Source: Variovorax sp. YR752 (GTDB lineage: Bacteria; Pseudomonadota; Gammaproteobacteria; Burkholderiales; Burkholderiaceae_C). Taken from it: 35,604 nucleotides of DNA. Below, one piece after another: positions 25,294-32,980 of the stretch. The position numbers were made by a program, and so were the translations under genes. How positions within the stretch are numbered: the first letter of the stretch is position 1; each line of letters starts with the position of its first letter. The stretch is from assembly GCA_945860785.1 (NCBI GenBank), contig CAMATD010000021.1, positions 1-35,604 of the forward strand, given 5' to 3'. The notes below the pieces were generated by a model. The model worked only from the letters and a program-made list of their open reading frames with translations, was not told the origin of the DNA and ran no database searches.

Positions 25294-26871
25294 TCAGAAC
25301 CCGTGCGTCATCAGGGCGTAGACCGTCTGCACCCAGGTCACGTAGTTGCCCATGCGCAGGTTCTCGTTCGCGGCGTGCTGGTTGTTGTCCGCGTTCACCA
25401 GCGGGATGATCGCAAAGGGCACCTGCAGCACGCGCACGATCTCCGCCGTCGGCACCGTGCCGCCCATCATCCGGATGCGCACGGGCTCGGGCGTGGTGCC
25501 GAAGGTGTCGGTCAGGGCCTTGTAGGCCCATTGTCCGATCGGTGAATTGATCGGCGAACCCGCCGCGTCGGCGCCCTCGCTGCGGTAGGAGAAGCTGGCG
25601 AGCTTGTCGTAGCGGCTGCGCTCGTCGTCCGTCGGCGCGCCCTTGACGAGGTGATAGCCCTGCTTGGCGATGTGCGCCTCGATCAGCTTGCCGAGATAGG
25701 GCGCGTCGGAGTCCGGCGTGGTGCGCAGGTCCATCTCGGCCTCGGCCTTGTCGGGGACGATGTTCGCCACCTTGTCGCCCACGGCGGCGGAGGCCATACC
25801 GCGCACGTTCAGCGAGGGGTACTGCATTGCCTCCTGGTAGTTGACGCCGACCTTGTCGGTCTGGGCGATGCCCAGGCGCCGCTTGAGCGCGGCCTCGTCG
25901 TCCGGCACGGCGGCCATGATCTTGCGGTCGGCCTCGCCGATCTTCACGCGGTCGTAGTAGCCGGGAACGGTCACCCGCCCCGTGTCGTCCTTCATCGATG
26001 CCAGCAGGCTGGCCAGCCGCTGGGCCGGGTTGGGCGCGTAGTTGCCGTAGTGCCCGCTGTGCAGCGGCACCTTGGCGCCGTACACGACGAGCCGGGCATC
26101 GGCCGCACCGCGATTGCCGAACACGAGCGTGGGCCGGTTGGTCGCGTGCATGGGGCCGTCATGGATCACGATGGCATCGCTGCGCAGCAGCTCGCGGTGC
26201 GCCTGCATGACCTTGCTGATGGACGGGGAGCCCTTTTCCTCCTCGCTGTCGAGAATCACCTTGACGTTGACCGCCGGCTGGCCGCCCCCGGCCTTCAGGG
26301 CATCGATGGCCGCCAGCAGCATCATGATCGGCCCCTTGTCGTCTGCCGACGCCCGGCCGAACACGCGCCACTCGGGGTCGAGCGGGCCGCTGAAGAGCGG
26401 GGCGGAATCCATCTCCTCCCAGTCGCCCTTGTCCGTCCTGCGCTTGAGCACGGGCGTCCACGGGCTCTTCTGTGCCCACTGCGCGGGAATCACCGACTGG
26501 CCGTCGAGGTGCATGTAGAACAGCACGGTCTTTCGCGCGGGGTCGCTGCCCGGGAACTCGGCGTAGAGCATCGGCTTGCCGCTGTTGGGCAACTGCTGCG
26601 TCGTGAAGCCGCGCTTGCGGAAGGCCTGCTCCAGCCAGTCGACGTTCTTGCAGATGTCCTCCGCCACGGTGGCGTCGTTGGGCAGGGACAGCAGCTCGAA
26701 GTACTCGCGGTAGGTGGCCTGTGCATGGCGCTCGGCGAGGGCCGGCGAGAGTTCGGCGGCCTGCACGAGGCCGTGGCCCAGGAGCAGGAAGGCCGCGGGC
26801 ACCAGCGCGATCAGGCTGCGCTGGCGCCGGGCTGCCCGCGAGGAAGGGGAAAAGGCGAAATCGATGGACAT
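25294..26871 (-). CDS. exported M20-family metallopeptidase
   Basis: The 525-residue protein has an N-terminal signal peptide (about 1-39, ending LVQAAELS), so it works in the periplasm. Zinc ligands and catalytic groups are visible: H and D in YMHLDGQ, the bridging aspartate in ASADDKGPI, the general base and ligand in DSEEEKGS, and the last histidine in NNQHAANENLRMG. M20 enzymes cut dipeptides or other small amides. A dimerisation domain fills the middle. The start at ATG 26871 has no clear Shine-Dalgarno site; a TTG four codons upstream is possible. It is divergent from a LysR regulator, with 146 bases between them, and convergent with apaH. Confidence 0.92.
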   Translation of the reverse strand: MSIDFAFSPSSRAARRQRSLIALVPAAFLLLGHGLVQAAELSPALAERHAQATYREYFELLSLPNDATVAEDICKNVDWLEQAFRKRGFTTQQLPNSGKPMLYAEFPGSDPARKTVLFYMHLDGQSVIPAQWAQKSPWTPVLKRRTDKGDWEEMDSAPLFSGPLDPEWRVFGRASADDKGPIMMLLAAIDALKAGGGQPAVNVKVILDSEEEKGSPSISKVMQAHRELLRSDAIVIHDGPMHATNRPTLVFGNRGAADARLVVYGAKVPLHSGHYGNYAPNPAQRLASLLASMKDDTGRVTVPGYYDRVKIGEADRKIMAAVPDDEAALKRRLGIAQTDKVGVNYQEAMQYPSLNVRGMASAAVGDKVANIVPDKAEAEMDLRTTPDSDAPYLGKLIEAHIAKQGYHLVKGAPTDDERSRYDKLASFSYRSEGADAAGSPINSPIGQWAYKALTDTFGTTPEPVRIRMMGGTVPTAEIVRVLQVPFAIIPLVNADNNQHAANENLRMGNYVTWVQTVYALMTHGF

Positions 26872-26939
26872 GGATGGCGGCAAGGAACAGAGGACAGAGG
26901 GCGGGGTGTCGGCGAAGCATAGAAAGCAGGCATCTTTTC

Positions 26940-26982
26940 AACAATTGTTATTTTCTTGAGCTACCTTTGCATTTACTGCAAA
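26940..26982. promoter_or_regulatory. candidate LysR operator and promoter region
   Basis: TTTGCA (26966-26971) and TGCAAA (26977-26982) are perfect inverted copies around five bases, a 17-bp site that fits the LysR T-N11-A rule. A second palindrome, AACAATTGTT, lies at 26940-26949. The region is AT-rich against very GC-rich surroundings and separates the divergent LysR and M20 peptidase genes. The likely reading is a recognition site and an activation site for the neighbouring LysR regulator. Confidence 0.55.
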
Positions 26983-27017
26983 CCTTGCCCCCTCTCCTCA
27001 TCCCACCTCCTCCCGCC

Positions 27018-27995
27018 ATGCCAAGCCGCCGTCTGCAGGAAACCTCGCTGCGCTACTTCCTCGAGGTGGCCCGCAGCGGGTCGCTCACCGAGGCGGCCGC
27101 GCGGCTGAACGTCAGCGTCTCGGCCATCAGCCGCCAGGTGGCCACGCTGGAAGCCCTGCTGGGGGTGCTGCTGTTCGAGCGCCGGCCGCGCGGCATGGTG
27201 CCCAGCGCCGCGGGAGAGTTGCTGGCGACGCATGCCCTGCGGGGTGCGCTGGAGGCCGAACGCGTGCTCTCGGACATCCAGGCGCTCCAGGGGCCGTTGA
27301 GCGGGCGGGTGCGCATCGCCTGTTCCTCGGGCTTCATCAACGAGTTCCTGCCGCGCACCATCGCGGCGTTCCGCGAGCAGTACCCGGGCATCCGGTTCCG
27401 GCTCGACGCGACCGGTCCGACACAGGTGACCGATGCCGTGCTGCTCGGCGATGCGGACATCGGCCTGACCTACAGCCGCGCGGCGGTTCGCGGCATCCGG
27501 GTCGAGCATCGCCAGCCGGCTTCCGTGTTCGCGATCATGCGGCCCGACCATGCGCTGGCAAAGTCGCGCAGCGTGACGCTGGCGCAGATGCATCCCTTTC
27601 CCATTGCGCTCAGCAGCGCCGACAACACCGTGCGCCAGCTGTTCGACGTGGGCTGCAGCAACCGCGGCCTCGTGTTCGAACCCGTGCTGGTCAGCAACCG
27701 CTTCGAGGCGCTCGCCAATTTCGTCCTGCATGGTGGCGGATTGGCCATTGCGGGCGAAATCACGGTGCGCGACCGCCTGCAGCGCGGCGAGCTGCTTGCG
27801 GCTGAAATCCGCGAGCCCGGGATGCGCGGGTGGGCGGTCGAGCTGCAGACGCTGGCCGATCGCACGCTGCCGGAGGTGGTGCGCACCTTCCTGGCATTCC
27901 TGCGCGAGCAATTGCCCGAGCCGGGCGCCCGTCCGGCGGCGAAGAAGACGCAGAAGGAGAAGGCGCAAAAGCCGCGCACGCGCAGGACCGTATGA
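27018..27995 (+). CDS. LysR-family transcriptional regulator
   Basis: The 325-residue protein is complete. The winged helix-turn-helix (about 8-65) reads SLRYFLEVARSGSLTEAAAR and LNVSVSAISRQVATLEALLG. The effector domain starts LSGRVRIACSSGFINEFLPR and carries DADIGLTYSRAA and FEALANFVLHGGGLAIAGE. The last 25 residues are Lys/Arg-rich (KKTQKEKAQKPRTRR), an unusual basic tail that could add DNA contact. It is divergent from the exported M20 peptidase and probably controls it in answer to the substrate or product. ATG 27018 was chosen because the helix-turn-helix follows directly. Confidence 0.93.
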   Translation: MPSRRLQETSLRYFLEVARSGSLTEAAARLNVSVSAISRQVATLEALLGVLLFERRPRGMVPSAAGELLATHALRGALEAERVLSDIQALQGPLSGRVRIACSSGFINEFLPRTIAAFREQYPGIRFRLDATGPTQVTDAVLLGDADIGLTYSRAAVRGIRVEHRQPASVFAIMRPDHALAKSRSVTLAQMHPFPIALSSADNTVRQLFDVGCSNRGLVFEPVLVSNRFEALANFVLHGGGLAIAGEITVRDRLQRGELLAAEIREPGMRGWAVELQTLADRTLPEVVRTFLAFLREQLPEPGARPAAKKTQKEKAQKPRTRRTV

Positions 27996-28017
27996 GCCCG
28001 GCGGCGCGGCGGCTGCG

Positions 28018-28737
28018 TCAGTCCGCGCGCGGCAGGCGGAACTTGTCCAGCACCATGCGCTGGCGGCCCTGCGCGTCGAAGTTCTCCGGCGCCAGCCAGC
28101 GCTCGAAGGCCGTGCGCAGCACCGGCCACTCGCTGTCGATGATCGAGAACCACGCGGTGTCGCGGCTGCGGCCCTTGTAGACCACGGCTTGCCGGAAAAG
28201 ACCCTCGTACTGGAAGCCCAGCCGCGCGGCCGCGCGCTTCGACGGCTCGTTGAAGTTGTCGCACTTCCACTCGTAGCGCCGGTAGCCCAGTTCGTCGAAG
28301 GCGAGCTTCATCAGCAGGTACTGGGCTTCGGTCGACATCGGCGTCTGCTTGAGCAGCGGCGAAAAGGTCACGCTGCCGACCTCGATCGCGCCGTGCGCCG
28401 GGTCGATGCGCATCAGCGCGAGCGTGCCGACGGCGCGGCCGCTTTGCCTGTCGATGACGGCGAAGTGCATCGGGTCGGCCGTCTGCGCGGCACGCTCGAC
28501 GTGCGCGCGGGTGCCGGCAAGGTCGCCAGGTCGCTCGACGAACAGGTAGGTCCAGTCACGGCCGTCGGGCGCCTGCGCATAGGCGGCATAGAGGTCGTCG
28601 GCGTGTTTGGCGGCGTCCAGCGGTTCGAGCGTGCAGTACCGGCCCTCGATGGGGCGACGCGGCGGCAGGGCACGGGCGGTCCATCCGGGCACCAGGGGGC
28701 CGATGGATTGGCCGTATTCATTGTGGCGAGCTGGCAT
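28018..28737 (-). CDS. GNAT-family acetyltransferase (RimJ/RimL-like)
   Basis: This complete 239-residue acetyltransferase starts MPARHNEYGQSIGPLVPGW and then PPRRPIEGRYCTLEPLD. It carries HFAVIDRQSGRAVGTLALMR, TFSPLLKQTPMSTEAQYLLM, YRRYEWKCDNFNEPSKRAA and RLGFQYEGLFRQAVVYKGRSR, the usual strand-helix order of the RimJ/RimL group, where the cofactor loop is followed by an N-x-x-S-x-x-x-A block. It acetylates an amino group of a small molecule or protein. It is divergent from a MocR regulator, the common pairing of a MocR with its target, so it may handle an amine or amino acid that the regulator senses. Confidence 0.92.
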   Translation of the reverse strand: MPARHNEYGQSIGPLVPGWTARALPPRRPIEGRYCTLEPLDAAKHADDLYAAYAQAPDGRDWTYLFVERPGDLAGTRAHVERAAQTADPMHFAVIDRQSGRAVGTLALMRIDPAHGAIEVGSVTFSPLLKQTPMSTEAQYLLMKLAFDELGYRRYEWKCDNFNEPSKRAAARLGFQYEGLFRQAVVYKGRSRDTAWFSIIDSEWPVLRTAFERWLAPENFDAQGRQRMVLDKFRLPRAD

Positions 28738-28786
28738 GGGTGAAGAGACTTTCAGGAGCGAGGAAGCGGCAATGCCGGGGAACGGT

Positions 28787-28845
28787 AAAGTACGCCCGCC
28801 GTGGCGCCATGAAAAGTACCACGAGGTATTCATTTCGTGGTGCCA
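28787..28845. promoter_or_regulatory. repeats in the MocR/acetyltransferase divergent region
   Basis: The 126-base gap between the divergent genes holds three overlapping patterns. AAAGTAC occurs at 28787-28793 and 28813-28819. CGTGGYGCCA occurs as a direct repeat at 28800-28809 and 28836-28845. ACCACGA at 28818-28824 and TCGTGGT at 28835-28841 are inverted copies. MocR regulators bind direct repeats near their own promoter, so one or both direct repeats are the likely operator. Which is used cannot be told from sequence. Confidence 0.45.
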
Positions 28846-28863
28846 CGCCCTGCCCTCATTCAT

Positions 28864-30338
28864 ATGTCCAACCCGCCGGATCTCGCCGCGCTGCTCGAAT
28901 CCCCGCTCGCGAGGGACCGCGACGCCGGCTCGATGCAGCGCCAGCTGCACGAGCGCCTGAAGCGCGCCATCCTCGATGGCAGCCTCGCGCCGGGCAGCCG
29001 GTTGCCCGGCTCGCGCGCGCTGGCCGAGGCGCTCGCCATCTCGCGCAACACCGTCACCGCAGCCTACGAGCACCTCGCCGCAGAGGGCTACGTGCAGCCC
29101 GACCGCCAGGGCACGCGGGTGACCGAGCTGTCGCCGCCCGCCCTGCCCCGGCGCACGAACAAGTCCGCTGCCACGCCGGCCACTGCGCTGCGCCTCGCCA
29201 GGATCAAGTCCAGCACGCCATTCACCGAGCCCGACGCGGCCTTGCGGCCCGGCGTGCCCGCCCTGTCGCACTTTCTCTCGGCCGCTTGGCGGCGCGCGCT
29301 CGACCGCGCCATCTGCGAAGCGAGCCCGGCCGCACTCGGCTACGGCAACCCGCTGGGCGAGCCCCGGCTCCGCGCGGCCATCGCGCGGCACCTGGCCATT
29401 GCCCGCGGCGTGCGCTGCGAGCCGCGGCAGGTCGTCATCGCCGAAGGCGCGCAGGAAGCCATTTCGCTGTGCGTGCGGCTGCTGTCGAACCCCGGGGAAA
29501 CGGGCTGGATCGAAGACCCGGGCTACCGCGGCGTGAAGTCGGCGATGCGCGCCGGCGACATGCACATGGTGCCGATCCGCGTCGATGCCGAAGGCCTGTG
29601 CGCCAGCGCGGAAGACTGGCGCAAGCACCCGCCCCGGCTGATCTACACGACGCCCTCGCACCAGTACCCGGCCGGCGCGGTGCTGAGCATCGCGCGCCGG
29701 CTGGCGCTAATCGCGCAGGCCCGGCAACACGGCGCATGGATCATCGAGGACGACTACGACAGCGAATTCCGCCACACCGGAAACCCATCGGCGCGATGCA
29801 GGGGCTGGTGCCCGACGCGCCCGTGCTCTACGTCGGCACCTTCAGCAAGACGATGTTCCCGTCCTTGCGGCTAGGCTTCCTGGTGCTGCCCGAACAGCTC
29901 GTGGCCAGCGTGCAGGCCCCGCTGGAAGAAATGCTGCGCGGCGGACATCGCCACGAGCAACTGGCCATGGCCGACTTCATCGAGAGCGGGCAGTTCGGCC
30001 GGTACCTGGGCCGCATGCGCCGGCTCTACCGCGACCGGCAGCAGGCGCTGCGGCTGGCGCTGACCCGGCACCTGAAAGTCCCGCACGAAATCGACGGCGG
30101 CTACTGCGGGCTGCACCTGACGGTGCGGCTGCCGCCCCGCTTCGACGACCGCCAGATCGCCGCCGATGCGCTGCGCCATCACCTGGCGCCCTCGGCCCTG
30201 TCGGGCTTCGCGATGCAGCCGATGCCGTCGGACAACGGCCTGGTGCTGGGCTATGGAAATACATCGGCCGAACTCTTCGAGCCGCTGGTCAAGCGCCTGT
30301 CGCAACTGGCGCGTGCCGCGGAGCGCCGCGGCCAGTGA
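28864..30338 (+). pseudogene. MocR-family regulator (GntR helix-turn-helix plus aminotransferase fold), frameshifted
   Basis: The winged helix is intact (MQRQLHERLKRAILDGSLAP, GSRLPGSRALAEALAISRNT), and the aminotransferase fold continues to IIEDDYDSEFRHTG at about 29782. There the frame breaks; the next frame gives PIGAMQGLVPDAPVLYVGTF, the PLP site SKTMFPSLRLGF with K329, and the rest to TGA 30338. One missing base in CCGGAAACCC restores 491 residues, the normal size. The start is ATG 28864; a GTG at 28840 is possible. It is divergent from the acetyltransferase and convergent, with a four-base gap, with the LuxR-type gene. Without repair the truncated protein lacks its PLP lysine and could not sense an amine. 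Confidence 0.87.
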
Positions 30339-30342
30339 TGCG

Positions 30343-30768
30343 CTATTGCGCGCTGCCGATGCTGGCGTCCCAGTTCAGGAGGCCATGCTGCGTGGCCACG
30401 CGAACCGCCTGGGTCCGGGAATTGACGGCCAGCTTCCGGTAGATGCTCTTGATCTGGGTGTCGATGGTGTTGGTCGACCGATGAAGCGTTTCGGCGATCT
30501 TCCGGTTGCTCCACCCCAGCGAGATCAACCGCAGCACCTGCAGTTCGCGCGGCGACAACCGCTCCTTCGGCTTCTCGAGCACAGGCGGCTTGGGCTTCGC
30601 GGACGCGGCGATCACGCCCAGGATGTGGCGTGCCATCCGGGGAGCCCCCCGGGCGTCACCCCGCTCGGTGGAGAACATCAGGAGCGCCAGTTCCTCCTCG
30701 TTCGCCTCGGTGAAGAGATGACCAACGGCACCTGGGGCCGTTGCGGAATCGTCTTTTCCTATGGACAT
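30343..30768 (-). CDS. short LuxR-type DNA-binding regulator
   Basis: The 141-residue protein ends in a LuxR/NarL helix-turn-helix (about 68-130): KERLSPRELQVLRLISLGWS, NRKIAETLHRSTNTIDTQIK and SIYRKLAVNSRTQAV. The first 65 residues are not a receiver domain, as there is no phospho-acceptor pattern and they are too short, and no known ligand domain is seen. It may be controlled by protein partners or act as a plain DNA-binding protein. It is divergent from the AraC-type gene across a 193-base gap. Confidence 0.88.
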   Translation of the reverse strand: MSIGKDDSATAPGAVGHLFTEANEEELALLMFSTERGDARGAPRMARHILGVIAASAKPKPPVLEKPKERLSPRELQVLRLISLGWSNRKIAETLHRSTNTIDTQIKSIYRKLAVNSRTQAVRVATQHGLLNWDASIGSAQ

Positions 30769-30867
30769 TTCGGTGCTCGCTCAAGAGTCGGATCGACCAT
30801 GTGGCCTCGTGACCGCAAGATTGATTGCTCTCGTCAGGCAGGCTTGACCGTGCGTCTCAGTTCTTGA

Positions 30868-30877
30868 GAGAATTCTC
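30868..30877. promoter_or_regulatory. palindrome in the LuxR/AraC divergent region
   Basis: GAGAATTCTC is a perfect 10-bp palindrome in the 193-base gap between the divergent LuxR-type and AraC-type genes. The gap is AT-richer than its surroundings, and TTGACC at about 30844-30849 could serve as a -35 element for the + strand. A factor-binding site is plausible but unproven; nothing else in the gap is recognisable. Confidence 0.3.
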
Positions 30878-30961
30878 CGGAATCAGGGATTTGTTCACAC
30901 TTTTCGGGTGTACCTTGGTATGGGTGACCTCGCGGCCACCCCTCGCGAATTTCTCTCTCCG

Positions 30962-31975
30962 ATGAACCTTCGCGATCACATGGCTGGCGCTCCTTCTGCG
31001 CCGCAGGGCGGCCCCGCCCACAGTCACTTCAGCGTGTCGGAAGAACCGCCTCAGAGGCAGTTGCTGGCCTGGCGGGACCGCGTGGGCCATGTGATCGACG
31101 TGCTGCCTTCCTCGTCCGACATCGAGAAGCCGTTCCGCGCCTCGATCGACCGCTATGACGCGGGCGGCCTCGTCTTTACCGACTGCCGGTCCGACGCGAT
31201 GCTGCTCGAGCGCTCGCTGGCCCGCATCTCGACGGACCGGGTCCGCGACTACGCTTTTCATGTGTTCCTGGAAGGCGGCGTCGACGAGGTCGCGGTGCAC
31301 GCCTCGCCGCGCGAAGTGGCGTCTTCCACGGCGGGCATCCTGGCGCTGGACCTGAACCAGCCTGTGCGCATGCGGCGCAGCGCCTGCCGGGTGCTCACCT
31401 TCTTCGTGCCGGGAGCGCTGGTGGCGGAGGTTCTTCCCGATGCCGAAGCCATCCATGGCCGGACGATCCGCAGCAACACGGCGCCGCTCACGCGGCTGGC
31501 CGTCGAGCACGTGGTGGCGCTCGGCCAGAACATCGCGAACCTGAGCGCGCCTGCGGCGGAGAGTGCGATGCGCACGGGCACGCAACTGCTGGTCGCGGCC
31601 TTCGGCAGGCAGTCGGGCCTGAGCGGCAATGCGCGTGCGGCTGCGCGGGCGGCCATGTTCGGCCGTGTGCGGCGCCATATCCAGGTGAACCTTCATCGGC
31701 CAGAGCTTTCGCCCAAAAGCGTGCTGAATGCGCTGCAGCTGCCTCGCCCGACCCTGTACCGCATGTTCCAGCACGAAGGCGGTCTGGGCACCTACATCCG
31801 CCACCTGAGGCTGCGCCATGCGGCCAACGACCTCGCCAGGTACCCGCACCTGATGGTCACGGACATTGCCTACAGCGTCGGCTTCAAGAGCGCGTCGGAC
31901 TTCACGCGCGCCTTCCGCCGGGCCTACGGCATGGCGCCGCAGGACTTTCGCGCCCTGTCGCGCAAGGCCGCCTAG
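30962..31975 (+). CDS. AraC-family transcriptional regulator
   Basis: From ATG 30962 the protein has 337 residues. An AraC-binding-like sensor domain (about 40-200; LLAWRDRVGHVIDVLPSSSD, FRASIDRYDAGGLVFTDCRS, YAFHVFLEGGVDE) precedes the double helix-turn-helix (about 230-330; LNALQLPRPTLYRMFQHEGG, VTDIAYSVGFKSASDFTRAF, YGMAPQDFRAL). The sensor half would bind an organic ligand. ATG 30920 and GTG 30908 are alternative starts, and none has a strong ribosome site. Its TAG overlaps the stop of the convergent sulfonate-binding protein gene by four bases (CTAG palindrome). It may regulate that ABC operon, although they do not share a promoter. Confidence 0.9.
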   Translation: MNLRDHMAGAPSAPQGGPAHSHFSVSEEPPQRQLLAWRDRVGHVIDVLPSSSDIEKPFRASIDRYDAGGLVFTDCRSDAMLLERSLARISTDRVRDYAFHVFLEGGVDEVAVHASPREVASSTAGILALDLNQPVRMRRSACRVLTFFVPGALVAEVLPDAEAIHGRTIRSNTAPLTRLAVEHVVALGQNIANLSAPAAESAMRTGTQLLVAAFGRQSGLSGNARAAARAAMFGRVRRHIQVNLHRPELSPKSVLNALQLPRPTLYRMFQHEGGLGTYIRHLRLRHAANDLARYPHLMVTDIAYSVGFKSASDFTRAFRRAYGMAPQDFRALSRKAA

Positions 31976-32943
31976 CCTGCAACGCCGAAGCCGGTGTCGA
32001 AAGTGCCCTTCACATCGAGCGGCTGCTTGATGAGCCCCACCTGCCGGTAGAAATCCGCCGTGCCCTGCTGGTCGGCGACGACCTTCGCGTCGATGGCCAC
32101 CCACTTCTGCTGGCGGCGCTCGAACTGCAGCTTGGCCGCCTCGGGCGGGATGCCGATGATGCGGGCCAGCGCGGCCGAGTAGGCATCGACATTGCGGTAC
32201 GACCAGAGCTGCGCCTTCACCACGCGCTGCAGAAAGTCCTGCAGCACCGGCCGCTTGGCGGCGATGGCGGCATCGGTGGCCGCGAGGTAGCTGAGCCCCG
32301 GCAGCAGCCCGCGCCCGCTGACCAGCACGCGCGCATGGTGGCTGACCTCGGCCAGCGCGGTGTAGGGCTCCCAGGTGGCCCAGGCATCGACCGAGTCCTG
32401 CGTGAGCGCGAGCTTGGCGTCGGCCGGTGCGAGGAAGCGGATGTTGACCTCCTCGGGTTTCAGGCCGGCTGCGGTGATCGCCTTGAGCGTCACGTAGTGG
32501 CCGATGGAGCCGCGGTTGGTGGCAATGCTCTTGCCCTTGAGGTCGGCTGCGGTCTTGAGGGTGGAATCGGGTCGCACCAGCACTGCGGTGCCGTAGGAAT
32601 CGGATCGGTTCGCGCCGATGGCCTTGACGCGCGTGCCGGCGGCGAGCGCGAAGATGAGCGGCGCGTCGCCGATGGGGCCGGAATCGACCGCTGCCGCATT
32701 CAGCGCTTCGGCGAGCGGCGCAGCTGCGGGGAATTCGGACCACTGGATGTCGTAGTTCAAGCCTTCGAGCCCGCCGGCCGCTTCGAGCAGCGCGCGCAGA
32801 CCGCCCTTCTGGTCACCGGCCTTGAGCACCGGGCGGCCCTGCGCGCGGGCTTGCAATGAGAAGGCGGGCAAGGCCACGGCTGTGGCTGCTGCGAGGCCTT
32901 GCGTGAGGAGTTGTCGGCGTGATCGGTCGAGGTGTGCGTTCAT
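31972..32943 (-). CDS. ssuA: aliphatic-sulfonate-type ABC transporter substrate-binding protein
   Basis: This 323-residue periplasmic binding protein has a Tat-type signal (S-R-R-Q-L-L at residues 8-13, then a hydrophobic stretch ending SLQARAQ). The mature part reads VLKAGDQKGGLRALLEAAGG, then SGPIGDAPLIFALAAGTRVK, GKSIATNRGSIGHYVTLKAI and VDAWATWEPYTALAE, the SsuA pattern. It would bring a sulfonate or related oxyanion compound to the permease. The ATG at 32943 has GGAG upstream and lies 37 bases after the cytochrome gene, whose operon also holds the matching permease and ATPase. The real ligand is not certain. Confidence 0.9.
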   Translation of the reverse strand: MNAHLDRSRRQLLTQGLAAATAVALPAFSLQARAQGRPVLKAGDQKGGLRALLEAAGGLEGLNYDIQWSEFPAAAPLAEALNAAAVDSGPIGDAPLIFALAAGTRVKAIGANRSDSYGTAVLVRPDSTLKTAADLKGKSIATNRGSIGHYVTLKAITAAGLKPEEVNIRFLAPADAKLALTQDSVDAWATWEPYTALAEVSHHARVLVSGRGLLPGLSYLAATDAAIAAKRPVLQDFLQRVVKAQLWSYRNVDAYSAALARIIGIPPEAAKLQFERRQQKWVAIDAKVVADQQGTADFYRQVGLIKQPLDVKGTFDTGFGVAG

Positions 32944-32980
32944 GGGTTCTCCAGGTTCAGTCGAGGCAAGAAAAAATCGG

